Source: CAIRDP01 sp037134895 (GTDB taxonomy: Bacteria > Bacteroidota > Bacteroidia > Bacteroidales > FEN-979). Taken from it: a DNA stretch of 64,000 bases. The notes under the pieces are model-generated. The model worked only from the letters and a program-made list of their open reading frames with translations. It was not told the origin of the DNA and ran no database searches. Below are positions 22,663 through 31,346 of the stretch, in pieces (the first letter of the stretch is position 1; every line of letters starts with the position of its first letter). The DNA lies in assembly GCA_037134895.1 (NCBI GenBank), contig JBAXLI010000013.1:11838-75837 (forward strand). The letters are read 5' to 3'. The translations under genes were made by a program, and so were the position numbers.

Positions 22663-25173
22663 TCATTCAGGGGACCTTTTGATTATATGATCTCCATCTT
22701 CTTTTTTATCTCCCTTGCCGTTAACTTCCTTGCGAATATGTACATCCTGCTGAGGAAAAGGTATGATGATCCCTCGTTCCCTGAAGAGGCTGTCAATTGA
22801 AACAATCAGATCACTCCTCACATCGAAGCCGATATCGAAATGCGGCACCCAGAATTTTAAGCTGATGTGTACCGAACTGCTGCTGAATTTGGTTACAAAT
22901 GCAAGAGGTTGCGGATCCTTCAAAATCCGGGAATCATTTTGCATCAGGTCAAGTAAAAGGCGTTTTGTCTTGTCAAGATCCGTTCCATAGGCAACACCGA
23001 GTAGCAGTTCAAATCTCCTGTGACTGCTTCCCAATGTCCAGTTCACAAGGTGCTGGTTTAATAAATCACCATTGGGAATTATGACGTCGGCACCATCCCA
23101 GGTAGTGACGACGCTGCTTCGGATCCCGATCGATTTCATCCTCCCTGTCTGCCCTGCAAATTCCACGATGTCTCCAACATTTACAGGCTTTTCAAAGGCA
23201 ATGACAAGCCCGCTTATCAGGTTATTGACCAGGGTCTGTAAGCCAAAACCGATACCTACACTCACAGCTCCCAGGATTATGGCAAAACGGTCCATGGGGA
23301 ATCCTGCTGCAATAAATGCCACCAAAACCCCTGCAGTGATTATGGCAATCCGAATCAGTACCAGCCAACTGCCAAGTCCACCTTTTTTAGAGTTTTTATG
23401 TATAGACATATTATCAGACGACAGGAACAGGACAATCCGGGAAATCAAGGCTGAAAGGAAGATAACCAGCATGAAGATGAGAATACTTTGGTAATTGAAA
23501 GAAAACATGCCAATCGTGCGGGTTGTTGTCAATGAATCTCGAAATGGCAGGAACAAAGTTTGAAAATAATAGGTACTCCGTAAGATCAGGACAAACCAGC
23601 CGGCGAAACAGATCAAATAATAGAAGAATGGTAGATCTTTACTGGCTTTTTCATCGGGTAATAAGCGTGTTTTTCCTTCAGATCCCTGGTAAAAATAAAA
23701 GGAGATAAGCAGGGTTTCGTTTACAAAGCGGGCAGTCCAAAAGAGTAAAACAACAATGAAAGTAAATATTCCATTGGTCATGAAGATTTTGGCTAGGTTA
23801 AAACCGCCGGTAAGATTAAAATAGATAGCCGGAATCTGAAGCAAGGCCAGCAATCCGATTAGCACAAAAATGATCCTGTCTTTGATTTCCTTTTTTTTCT
23901 TTGATACAAGGAAGAAGATACCTGCTGAAACTCCTGAAAAACTCAGTAAAAGCATGCTACACAATTCGAATGATGAATGCCGTAAAATCAAATTACTGAT
24001 CAGGGCAAGAAGGAATAAAAGAATGAAAAACAACCAGGTTTTGAACAAGAACGGTGTGAACGATTTTTTTAAAATCAAAATAAGCGAAAATGTGATGAGA
24101 ATCCAGATAACACAATTGAAAATAAAAGGTGGCAATGGAAGAAAAAACTGTGAAATGGTCAGGGAGATCAGGATTGCAGACGCCAAGGGGTTTCCTAACA
24201 CATGTCCGCTACCGGTGAGGTGCCCATGGGATCCCTCGTTGTTCACTTTTCGCCTCAGCATGAGCAGGTACAAGTAGAGTCCTAAGGCAAAAACAAGTAT
24301 CAGAATAATTTTATCACGATGATTTACGCTATAAAAAAATATTGCAAGTTTAGCCTTTCCGTATGAATAGGTAATGATCTGACCGAAAGGCCTGTCATTG
24401 ATGAGGTTTTCTCCAAAAAAGCCGAGTTCGTTTGTCCTGAATTGCTGAAATACTTTTGAATGTAATGATTCCGTTTCAATAATATCTGATTCAAGTTCGA
24501 ATTTAAGCAGGTTTACCTGGATCTCAAGTTTCTGAATGCTATCCAATGAAGTCTTGAGTTTCGTGTTAACGGGGTTGATATCCCGGGTCAGAAAGAGGAG
24601 TTTCTGCAGATAACTTGTCATGGAAGCTGAATCGACCGGGACCTGGTATATTATACTATCCATGGCAAGAGAATCAAGCCTGGACTGTGAGTGACCTAAT
24701 GATCTGTGGTAAGCCAATATTTGCTGCAGGCGGTTGTCCGTTCTCTTCAACAATTCGTTCAGGAGGCGGCTGGTTGTCGTAAGGTTAGGCACCGTCTGAA
24801 TTTTGTCCTCATTTGTAATAACGCCATCAACAGCCTGCTCTCTCCAGCGCGTTAACTGAATTAATTCATCCCTGATCTCATGATATTTAAAGCCGATCCT
24901 GAGAAAATTCCTTGCTTTCTCGATTTCATTTTTAAGCAGAAAGAAATTCCTGCTTTGTTTAAGAACCAACTGGTGTTGCCGGTAGTTTGCCTGGCTTTGT
25001 TTTAAACCCAGGTCAGCCAGATCTTTAGCCTTGCTTTGTTTGGCGTGCATTTCAAAATCCAGGGCATGGACCGAATCCACAAGAGGGATGCTTACCTGAG
25101 CAAAGCAAGTGAAGCAGTAAAATGCAAGACAGAATGCGAAAATGCTGAAAAATAATTTACCAGGCTGGCTCAT
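22663..25173 (-). CDS. Large MscS-family mechanosensitive channel
   Basis: An 836-residue protein with an N-terminal signal peptide (near TCFAQ). A long periplasmic coiled-coil-like part follows (about 30-260, rich in Leu, Lys and Gln), then about ten membrane helices (about 280-620). The MscS core has the pore-helix and beta-domain pattern LGAVSVGIGFGLQTLVNN and VIAFEKPVNVGDIVEF. The layout resembles the large MscK/YnaI/DUF3772-type channels. It opens under osmotic downshift to release solutes. It follows the small membrane protein gene at 25209-25733 by 35 bp and is likely read from the promoter at 25757-25804. Confidence 0.9.
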   Translation of the reverse strand: MSQPGKLFFSIFAFCLAFYCFTCFAQVSIPLVDSVHALDFEMHAKQSKAKDLADLGLKQSQANYRQHQLVLKQSRNFFLLKNEIEKARNFLRIGFKYHEIRDELIQLTRWREQAVDGVITNEDKIQTVPNLTTTSRLLNELLKRTDNRLQQILAYHRSLGHSQSRLDSLAMDSIIYQVPVDSASMTSYLQKLLFLTRDINPVNTKLKTSLDSIQKLEIQVNLLKFELESDIIETESLHSKVFQQFRTNELGFFGENLINDRPFGQIITYSYGKAKLAIFFYSVNHRDKIILILVFALGLYLYLLMLRRKVNNEGSHGHLTGSGHVLGNPLASAILISLTISQFFLPLPPFIFNCVIWILITFSLILILKKSFTPFLFKTWLFFILLFLLALISNLILRHSSFELCSMLLLSFSGVSAGIFFLVSKKKKEIKDRIIFVLIGLLALLQIPAIYFNLTGGFNLAKIFMTNGIFTFIVVLLFWTARFVNETLLISFYFYQGSEGKTRLLPDEKASKDLPFFYYLICFAGWFVLILRSTYYFQTLFLPFRDSLTTTRTIGMFSFNYQSILIFMLVIFLSALISRIVLFLSSDNMSIHKNSKKGGLGSWLVLIRIAIITAGVLVAFIAAGFPMDRFAIILGAVSVGIGFGLQTLVNNLISGLVIAFEKPVNVGDIVEFAGQTGRMKSIGIRSSVVTTWDGADVIIPNGDLLNQHLVNWTLGSSHRRFELLLGVAYGTDLDKTKRLLLDLMQNDSRILKDPQPLAFVTKFSSSSVHISLKFWVPHFDIGFDVRSDLIVSIDSLFRERGIIIPFPQQDVHIRKEVNGKGDKKEDGDHIIKRSPE

Positions 25174-25208
25174 GCATCAATTGTTGGCATATAATCCTCT
25201 GTCTTTTA

Positions 25209-25733
25209 TCAGGCCGACGGCTTTCCCTTCAGAAAAATGTCGAGAACCACTTTGGGCCCAAGCACTCTGGAAAGTTCGTGAATGGCAAAAAAAGGAATAA
25301 AGGCGGTGAACACGATCAGTGAACCACCGAAGTACTCGTAAGTTCCGATATGAGATAAGGAATCCGTAATACCCTGCATTGTGTAGGTATGAAAAAAACC
25401 TTTTACCGATAATTCTATTGCATTAAAAATTGCAAGCCAGACTGTAAACATTAATGATCTGCCAAGTATTGACCAGATCAGCGGCCTGTTTTCAAACCAA
25501 TGGCCAAGCCTCATCATACTGCCTATTGAAACAACTTTACCAAGTACCAATGCATTGATAAGCCCGAAACCCCATTCTGTATAAACAATGTTTTGTTCAG
25601 CAAGGACCAGACGTTTATAAGTGATAAATACCGCAAAAAAAACCGCAAGGTATGCCACGTTGATCCAATATTCAATAAATTCTTTTTTAAATTTTTCTTT
25701 AAAGGTTTTCTTTGTTTTGACTTCTGCATCCAT
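25209..25733 (-). CDS. Integral membrane protein of unknown function
   Basis: A 174-residue protein. A basic N-terminal segment (KKTFKEKFKKEF) leads into about four membrane helices: VAYLAVFFAVFITY, GLINALVLGKVVSIGSM, LMFTVWLAIFNAIE and GGSLIVFTAFIPFFAIHEL. HWFENRPLIWSILGRS lies between helices 2 and 3. No family was recognised. It sits directly behind a regulon promoter (about 18 bp of leader after the predicted transcription start) and 35 bp ahead of the MscS-type channel gene. A role linked to the channel or to membrane stress is plausible but unproven. Confidence 0.75.
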   Translation of the reverse strand: MDAEVKTKKTFKEKFKKEFIEYWINVAYLAVFFAVFITYKRLVLAEQNIVYTEWGFGLINALVLGKVVSIGSMMRLGHWFENRPLIWSILGRSLMFTVWLAIFNAIELSVKGFFHTYTMQGITDSLSHIGTYEYFGGSLIVFTAFIPFFAIHELSRVLGPKVVLDIFLKGKPSA

Positions 25734-25756
25734 TGTTTTAAATATTTAAAACACAT

Positions 25757-25804
25757 TAAAAGTACATTCTTTCCTTACAATGTACAATACTTAATACTGA
25801 GTAT
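25757..25804 (-). promoter_or_regulatory. Regulon promoter 4 (membrane protein/MscS): inverted repeat, TTG, N20, TACTTTTA
   Basis: Minus strand: ATACTCAGTATTAAGTAT (25787-25804), TTG (25785-25787), 20 bp, TACTTTTA (25757-25764). This copy is the closest to a perfect dyad, because the arms ATACT and AGTAT are exact. Confidence 0.7.
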
Positions 25805-25820
25805 TGTATGCCATCTGATT

Positions 25821-26762
25821 TTATTTCCTTTTTAACAAGTCCCTGCCCCAGCGATATTGCCAGGCTATTCCTATCGTATTGAAATCACTTCCTGTGCGTG
25901 TTGAAACACCGGTACTAAGGTATAATTTCAGTGAGTTGTGGATGTTTAACGGCAGTGCAAAGGTAAGGCCGAGGCGGGTGTTCTTCTGCATAGCGTTTCC
26001 CTCAGCGCCATTCACTGAAGGCCGGCCACCCCAATAATAGGTGCCATCAATTGCTGCCCAGATGCCAGACCTGAAGTTGTAAATCACATGTCCCTGGATA
26101 TATCCTATTGGAGATAAGGACAAGGAATTCCCCTGGTAAAATTCATGGTCAACAGTGTAAAATGAAGCTCCTACAGCCAATTCCATAAACAGGGGGCCGA
26201 ATTTTTTGGATGCGCCTATTTCGGGTTTAAAGGTAAACCTGTTCGTTCCGATGTTAACAAGTCTTTCAGGATCGTATTGACTGAAAGGCAAATTAATCTG
26301 AAGGCTCGCACCAACGACTAGATTCTGTTTATAATTCTTAAAGCCAGATAAAGGCAATGCCGGAGCTCCAATGAAATTCACTGTTATCCGAACACGGGGA
26401 TCAGCAAATCCTTCAACATTCCGGGTTAACTGTTGTCCCTGGAAATCTGCAGAACCACTAAGCCATGCAAAGGGTATGATCACGTCGATCTTGCCTGAAA
26501 TACCTCCAAAATCAATGGAACGGGCATAAGCTAATACAGGACCATGAACCTGAATATGTGCATTTTCAAGTTGAATTGCAGGGTCAAATAAAACACTTCC
26601 CTCCTGGTATATATAACCAGCGATCAAAAAATTCAATCCGACTGGGGTGTTTGAATAGGCTCTGGGCTCAAGATCCTGGGCCCGGACAAGGGATGATTTT
26701 GAAACAAAAAAGATAGCAACGAATAGAATTAAACACTTTATCTTAAATCCTTGCAGGGTCAT
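25821..26762 (-). CDS. Outer-membrane transporter-like protein (MetA-pathway/phenol porin type)
   Basis: A 313-residue protein with a signal peptide (cleavage near LVRAQ). LEPRAYSNTPVGLNFLIAGYIYQEG and GYIQGHVIYNFRSGIWAAIDGTYYWGG, with the ending GIAWQYRWG, fit the family of putative 'MetA-pathway of phenol degradation' barrels (PF13557). These are outer-membrane channels with poorly known substrates. It is the last gene of the operon that starts with the glucosidase, 6 bp after the aquaporin-type gene. It may let sugars, lactones or acids pass the outer membrane in this context. Confidence 0.82.
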   Translation of the reverse strand: MTLQGFKIKCLILFVAIFFVSKSSLVRAQDLEPRAYSNTPVGLNFLIAGYIYQEGSVLFDPAIQLENAHIQVHGPVLAYARSIDFGGISGKIDVIIPFAWLSGSADFQGQQLTRNVEGFADPRVRITVNFIGAPALPLSGFKNYKQNLVVGASLQINLPFSQYDPERLVNIGTNRFTFKPEIGASKKFGPLFMELAVGASFYTVDHEFYQGNSLSLSPIGYIQGHVIYNFRSGIWAAIDGTYYWGGRPSVNGAEGNAMQKNTRLGLTFALPLNIHNSLKLYLSTGVSTRTGSDFNTIGIAWQYRWGRDLLKRK

Positions 26763-26768
26763 ATTCCA

Positions 26769-27551
26769 TCAGGATTTGGTTCTTCGCAACAAGGCATCAC
26801 CATCGCTGTGGCTGTCGAAATAATACAGTTTGGCTACGGTTATGCGCTTTGCGAGAAGGCTGCAGGCAAGGCTTGCAAGGAAGGCGCCTGCAAACGGACC
26901 GATCCAATAGATCCACCATCCCGTCCACTCACCGGATATAATTGCCGGGCCAAGACTACGTGCAGGATTTGTACTGGTTCCTGAGATTGCTGCTTCCAGG
27001 GGAACCATTATCGCATAGAGAAACGGAATCATAAACGGAGTAAACTGCCGGAGGTGTCTGAATCCAATAAAAATTACAAGAAGTGAGACCAAGGCAAAAG
27101 TTGTGATAACCTCGCCAAACAAAACGGTATAAACGGAGTATCCTTCTCCCGGCACGGTTGCACCGAACAAAACACTCCGCCCCATATCACCCCAGAGGAG
27201 GAGGGGCAGACAGCCAGCAACAGCACCGGTCAATTGTGCCAGTATGTATGTGATTGCCAGGCGTGGTTCAATCTTACGAAACAACAGGAATACCATTGTA
27301 ACTGCCGGGTTGATATGCGCCCCGCTGACTTTTCCTATCGGGGATAGTGCAATCGATGCGCCTATAGATCCAAAAAGGAAACCGGTGATCATTTGTCTTA
27401 CTTTAACATTCGGGATCAGCTGCCCTAAAGGACTACCATTCCCGAACATAATAATAACGAGTGACAGGCCGCCCAGCAATAACAGAGCAGTACCAATGAA
27501 TTCGGCAACAAAAAACTGAACGCGGTATCTTAGATCATTTACATCATTCAT
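26769..27551 (-). CDS. MIP-family channel (aquaporin/glycerol facilitator)
   Basis: A 260-residue membrane protein with six helices and the two half-helix motifs of the family: SGAHINPAVTM (first NPA) and TSTNPARSLGP (second NPA). Most Bacteroidota aquaporins look like AqpZ. Water or a small polyol is the likely substrate, but selectivity cannot be read with certainty. Its start overlaps the 3' end of the lactonase-like gene by 8 bp, so the two are translationally linked. It is part of the glucan-to-gluconate operon and would also fit an osmotic-stress role together with the MscS channel nearby. Confidence 0.92.
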   Translation of the reverse strand: MNDVNDLRYRVQFFVAEFIGTALLLLGGLSLVIIMFGNGSPLGQLIPNVKVRQMITGFLFGSIGASIALSPIGKVSGAHINPAVTMVFLLFRKIEPRLAITYILAQLTGAVAGCLPLLLWGDMGRSVLFGATVPGEGYSVYTVLFGEVITTFALVSLLVIFIGFRHLRQFTPFMIPFLYAIMVPLEAAISGTSTNPARSLGPAIISGEWTGWWIYWIGPFAGAFLASLACSLLAKRITVAKLYYFDSHSDGDALLRRTKS

Positions 27552-28698
27552 ACAATGTAAAATTTATGCAAACAGGAGAAACTATTTTGACCGTTTGAGA
27601 TGTTTGACTCAACTGGCCGCTGGCCTGATCGATCCTGAAGAGAACAATATTATCCGAGTTCTGGTTTGCTACAAAGAGCCAGTGACCTGTTGGATCGATT
27701 TCAAAACTGCGCGGGGTCTCACCCCCGGTTGAAACCCATTCGACCGGTGTCAGGCTTCCATTTTTTGAATTAATACTGAAGAGTCCGATATTATCAGCCC
27801 CCCTGTTCGAAACATAAAGAAATTTTCCTGTGGCGTCCAGAGCTATCTCCGCCGCAGTATTTTCACCGTGGAAGATTTTGGGAAGCGTTGAGATGGTTTG
27901 CTTCGCCAGCATCCTACCGGTTTCTGATTCATATGAAAAGCTGGTAATTGTTGAGCTTAACTCATTCAATACGTAAATAAATTTCCCTGATGGTGGAAAC
28001 GCAATATGTCTTGGACCTGAGCCGGGATCCAACTTTACAAACCCTGAGTCTATGGGGAAAAGAGAACCATTGCCGGCATCGAACCGGTATTTTAAGATTT
28101 TGTCAATTCCAAGATCGGCTATCATGACATACAGGTTGTCGTTGGTCACCCTGATATAATGAGCATGCGGTCCGGTCTGCCGTTTAGGGTTAGGACCTGA
28201 CCCCGTATTTTGAATGAATGCTGTATGCTCACCAAGTTTACCATCCCTTCCTACCGGGAACACAACTGAATTACCACCGTTGTAATTTGCGACCATCAGG
28301 TATCGGGCTGATTTGTCAAGTGACAAATGTGCCGGAGCTGCTCCCAGTGAAGAAATCTGCTGAAGCAATGTCAGCTTACCCGACTCCTTGTTGATTGCAA
28401 ATACACTAACTGCCCCGCTTTGCTTATTATGAAAAGAATCTGTCTCATTAACTGTATATAGGAATCGTCCTTTTGAATCAATGGTGATAAAGGATGGGTT
28501 TTCCGTTTTTGCGACAAGCCCTAAAGGTTTCATGTTCCCTTTTGCAGGATTGAAACTGTAGGCATAAATTCCTTCACTGCCCTTCCCGGTATACGTTCCT
28601 ACAAAAACAAGGCATTTATGATGGGGTTCGGAGCACGCATGTAGAAACAGGATCGGAAATAGTATAAATGCCAGATTTAAAATCCGATTGTGCTTCAT
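27544..28698 (-). CDS. Lactonase-family beta-propeller lipoprotein (6-phosphogluconolactonase type)
   Basis: A 384-residue protein with a lipobox (LFLHAC, Cys22), so exported and lipid-anchored. The mature part has seven beta-propeller repeats of the PF10282 lactonase family: VGTYTGKGSEGIYAYSFNP at the start, GPHAHYIRVTNDNLYVMIADLG in the middle and GHWLFVANQNSDNIVLFRID at the end. Cytosolic relatives (Pgl of YbhE type) hydrolyse 6-phosphogluconolactone. An envelope form more likely acts on free gluconolactone. It lies 52 bp after a glucose dehydrogenase gene and overlaps the channel gene by 8 bp, which fits lactone hydrolysis after glucose oxidation. Confidence 0.88.
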   Translation of the reverse strand: MKHNRILNLAFILFPILFLHACSEPHHKCLVFVGTYTGKGSEGIYAYSFNPAKGNMKPLGLVAKTENPSFITIDSKGRFLYTVNETDSFHNKQSGAVSVFAINKESGKLTLLQQISSLGAAPAHLSLDKSARYLMVANYNGGNSVVFPVGRDGKLGEHTAFIQNTGSGPNPKRQTGPHAHYIRVTNDNLYVMIADLGIDKILKYRFDAGNGSLFPIDSGFVKLDPGSGPRHIAFPPSGKFIYVLNELSSTITSFSYESETGRMLAKQTISTLPKIFHGENTAAEIALDATGKFLYVSNRGADNIGLFSINSKNGSLTPVEWVSTGGETPRSFEIDPTGHWLFVANQNSDNIVLFRIDQASGQLSQTSQTVKIVSPVCINFTLYE

Positions 28699-28750
28699 TC
28701 TCTTGGGGATAATGTTAAAATCTTCTTTTGAAATACCTTAAAAAAAACTG

Positions 28751-29806
28751 CTATATTTCCGAGAACTGGATGACAACTTTGATGTCCTCAGGCCGTCTTT
28801 GCAAGGCAAGCGTAAAATCCTCAGGTTTTTCCCGCCTGCTGATGAGTTTTGCCAGCCAGTTTTTATCAGCTTTTGCAAGCGTTTGACCGGCTCGGTACCA
28901 TTGGCGCTTATTTGCATTCACACTACCAACGATTACAGTATTTCTTAAGACTGCGGAAGCAGCCATATCAGCAGTTGCGGCCTTTGTCATATGACCTCCA
29001 TGGCCGACGCCTGTCAGACATAAAATTCCATTTGCAGCTAATTGCTGGATACAAGCTTCAATTACTGGTCCCACTCCCGTACATTCTACAATTGCATCCG
29101 GTTCAAATCCGATATCAGCGACATTGCCAGAGTGATAGATAGCACCCAGTTCTCTAACCAGGTCAGGTTTGGACCCTGACTCCATCCTGTCAAGGACATG
29201 GATTTCTTCTATCCCCCAGATCTTCAAACTGAGGGCCGCCAGCAGTCCTATCGGACCTGCACCTGTAACCAGCACTCTGGAAGGCTCCCAGAAAGAACGG
29301 CGGCTTATCATACCTATCTGCTCCAATGCTTTAGTTACAACCGTTGTAGGTTCAAGGAGAACACCCAGGATACCCAGTGAAGAATCGACTTTAATAGCGT
29401 ATTCAGGCTCTATCCTCCATCGTTCCGACATATATCCGTGGATCTCTTTGATCCCCCGTTCTGTATAAAGTCCGTTACGGCACATGTCCCATTCCCCCAC
29501 CGCACAATTCGGACAAGGGACAGGATCGGGACGGCGCACGATCCCTACAACCAGGTCCCCTTTTTTGAAACCGCCTGCAGTGCCGGGATCTATTACCCGG
29601 CCCAGGGATTCATGCCCCAAAATAAGATACTGCTGGCCCGGAGGGGCCCAGCCATACTTCCCTTCGACAATTTCGACATCTGTACCGCATACTCCGACGG
29701 CAATAGCCTCCACGAGGATTGACCCATCCCTCAAATCCGGCTCCGGCATATCCATAAGCCTCGCCGTTCCCGGCTTTTTAGGTTCGACAGTAATTGCTTT
29801 CATCAT
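28751..29806 (-). CDS. Glucose 1-dehydrogenase, MDR family
   Basis: A 351-residue medium-chain dehydrogenase. The catalytic zinc ligand is in GVCGTDVEIVEGKYG, and GHESLGRVID follows. PCPNCAVGEWDMCRNG resembles the structural zinc lobe, with fewer Cys than usual. RVLVTGAGPIGLLAALSLK is the NAD(P) Rossmann motif. The C-terminal part (VGSVNANKRQWYRAGQTLAKAD) is characteristic of archaeal-type glucose dehydrogenase (Glu_dehyd_C). It oxidises glucose to gluconolactone in the cytoplasm. It lies between the GH13 gene (30 bp) and the lactonase gene (52 bp). The start could be 29806 or the next Met at 29803. Confidence 0.88.
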   Translation of the reverse strand: MMKAITVEPKKPGTARLMDMPEPDLRDGSILVEAIAVGVCGTDVEIVEGKYGWAPPGQQYLILGHESLGRVIDPGTAGGFKKGDLVVGIVRRPDPVPCPNCAVGEWDMCRNGLYTERGIKEIHGYMSERWRIEPEYAIKVDSSLGILGVLLEPTTVVTKALEQIGMISRRSFWEPSRVLVTGAGPIGLLAALSLKIWGIEEIHVLDRMESGSKPDLVRELGAIYHSGNVADIGFEPDAIVECTGVGPVIEACIQQLAANGILCLTGVGHGGHMTKAATADMAASAVLRNTVIVGSVNANKRQWYRAGQTLAKADKNWLAKLISRREKPEDFTLALQRRPEDIKVVIQFSEI

Positions 29807-29836
29807 GACGCTTAACGTTTGTATTGATAAAGATTC

Positions 29837-31312
29837 CTAAACACCAATCTCAAAGATGTGATACCCCCATGCAGGCAGATCAATAAAAATACCTTTTGAC
29901 ACTACCTCACTGCCTTCCCAATCATAAAAAGCAGGGCTCATCATTTCACTGAACCTGACCGGTTTGCCTCCCAGCTCAGAAAAGGGCAGACGGACAAGGC
30001 ACTGACCGGCATGGCATGAATAGTTTATTACAACCAGGACCCGATCGTTATCCTTTCCCTCCCAGGCAAATGCCAGGAAGAAATCCGAACTTCCATTCCC
30101 GTCCCAGGCCGATTTGCATTCGAGCTGTTGCCAATGTCCGTCTCGAAAAACAGGTTTTTTTATTAGAGAAAGAAAGTTTGTGTAAAACTTATGCAATGCC
30201 GGTTCTGTTGGTTCCTGCGGGGCTCGCACCAGGTGAGGGGAAATCCGTTTTTTCCGCCCTTCAAATTGTCCCTGGTGGAAAAACCTTAAGCCGGGTGATA
30301 AGAATGTTATCACGGCTGCAGCTTCATGCTTTTTCAGATCGAACGTTGCAGCCGCGCGCGGTTCGTCATGATTTTCAAGGAAGCGGGCAAGTTTATCCTG
30401 GTAATCCGGTACTGCAAACAAATGTTCTCGTACAGCTTTCGTATGGCCTTCTCTCAAACGGTCATATAGCCGTTTATCATAAGCATAATCAAACCCCAGT
30501 TGCTGCATGTCCCACTCCATTTCCCAATATACTTCGGCCATGAAGCAGAAACCGGGAACTTTTTCGCGAACTGCTTTTATAGCGGATGACCAGAAGGCTT
30601 GAGCCTTGCGTCCCCATGTCTTTTCAAAAACCTCGGGGAGGATAAGCATCGCCATATCGCAACGTACGCCGTCACACTGTCCTGAGATCCGAAGAAGTTC
30701 CTTGGTCATTGCTTTCACGGTTGCAGGATTACTATAATCCAGCTGAAGAGTATCGGGCCATCCTGCAAAATAAGGGTCCCTGCCGTATGCGAGTATCAAT
30801 TCACCCTGATTACGTTTTACCCTTATGTAATTCTGCGGATAATGTTCAAGGTCACTCTCAGTTCCTGAAACAAAATAATCAGGGTGGTCCTCAAGCCAGG
30901 GATGGTCGGGTCCCATATGATTCGGTACAAAATCGAGCATGAGTTTAAGTCCACGCTTTTTTAACCTGGCACGGAGTTTCTTCAGGGCGGGATCTCCGCC
31001 AAGTTCAGGATGTACATGATAAGCTGCGATTGCAAATCCGGAACCAGCTATATCCTCCTCGTGAAGATCCGGCAATGTATTCTCAAAATCACCAAGCCAT
31101 TCAGGGTTTTCGCGGGAAATTTTCCGCCCAAGCTCACCTGTGGTCCACACGCTAAGAAACCAGATCCAGTCAAAACCCAGATTTGCCAAGCGATCCAGTT
31201 CGATATCGGGGATATCATCAAGAGTGGCTTTCCGGCCAAGGTCCTGTGACAGTTCTGTGAGCCAAACCCTGGTGTTCACCTGGTACAAAGATGGATACTT
31301 CGGTCTCTTCAT
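29837..31312 (-). CDS. GH13 alpha-amylase-family glycosidase
   Basis: The start at 31312 (MKRPKYPSLYQVNTRVW) is chosen because a longer frame would overlap the upstream gene. The protein has 491 residues and no signal peptide, so it is cytoplasmic. GH13 motifs are present: DFVPNH (127-132), GVRCDMA with nucleophile Asp219, AEVYW with acid/base Glu260, and ENHD with Asp316. The specificity (amylase, sucrose or trehalose enzymes) is not clear. It follows the GH63-like glucosidase gene by 34 bp and precedes glucose dehydrogenase by 30 bp, so the product is probably glucose from an internal glucan or trehalose-like store. Confidence 0.9.
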   Translation of the reverse strand: MKRPKYPSLYQVNTRVWLTELSQDLGRKATLDDIPDIELDRLANLGFDWIWFLSVWTTGELGRKISRENPEWLGDFENTLPDLHEEDIAGSGFAIAAYHVHPELGGDPALKKLRARLKKRGLKLMLDFVPNHMGPDHPWLEDHPDYFVSGTESDLEHYPQNYIRVKRNQGELILAYGRDPYFAGWPDTLQLDYSNPATVKAMTKELLRISGQCDGVRCDMAMLILPEVFEKTWGRKAQAFWSSAIKAVREKVPGFCFMAEVYWEMEWDMQQLGFDYAYDKRLYDRLREGHTKAVREHLFAVPDYQDKLARFLENHDEPRAAATFDLKKHEAAAVITFLSPGLRFFHQGQFEGRKKRISPHLVRAPQEPTEPALHKFYTNFLSLIKKPVFRDGHWQQLECKSAWDGNGSSDFFLAFAWEGKDNDRVLVVINYSCHAGQCLVRLPFSELGGKPVRFSEMMSPAFYDWEGSEVVSKGIFIDLPAWGYHIFEIGV

Positions 31313-31346
31313 GATGTTTTCTACGGTTTCTGACCGTATCTCCCTG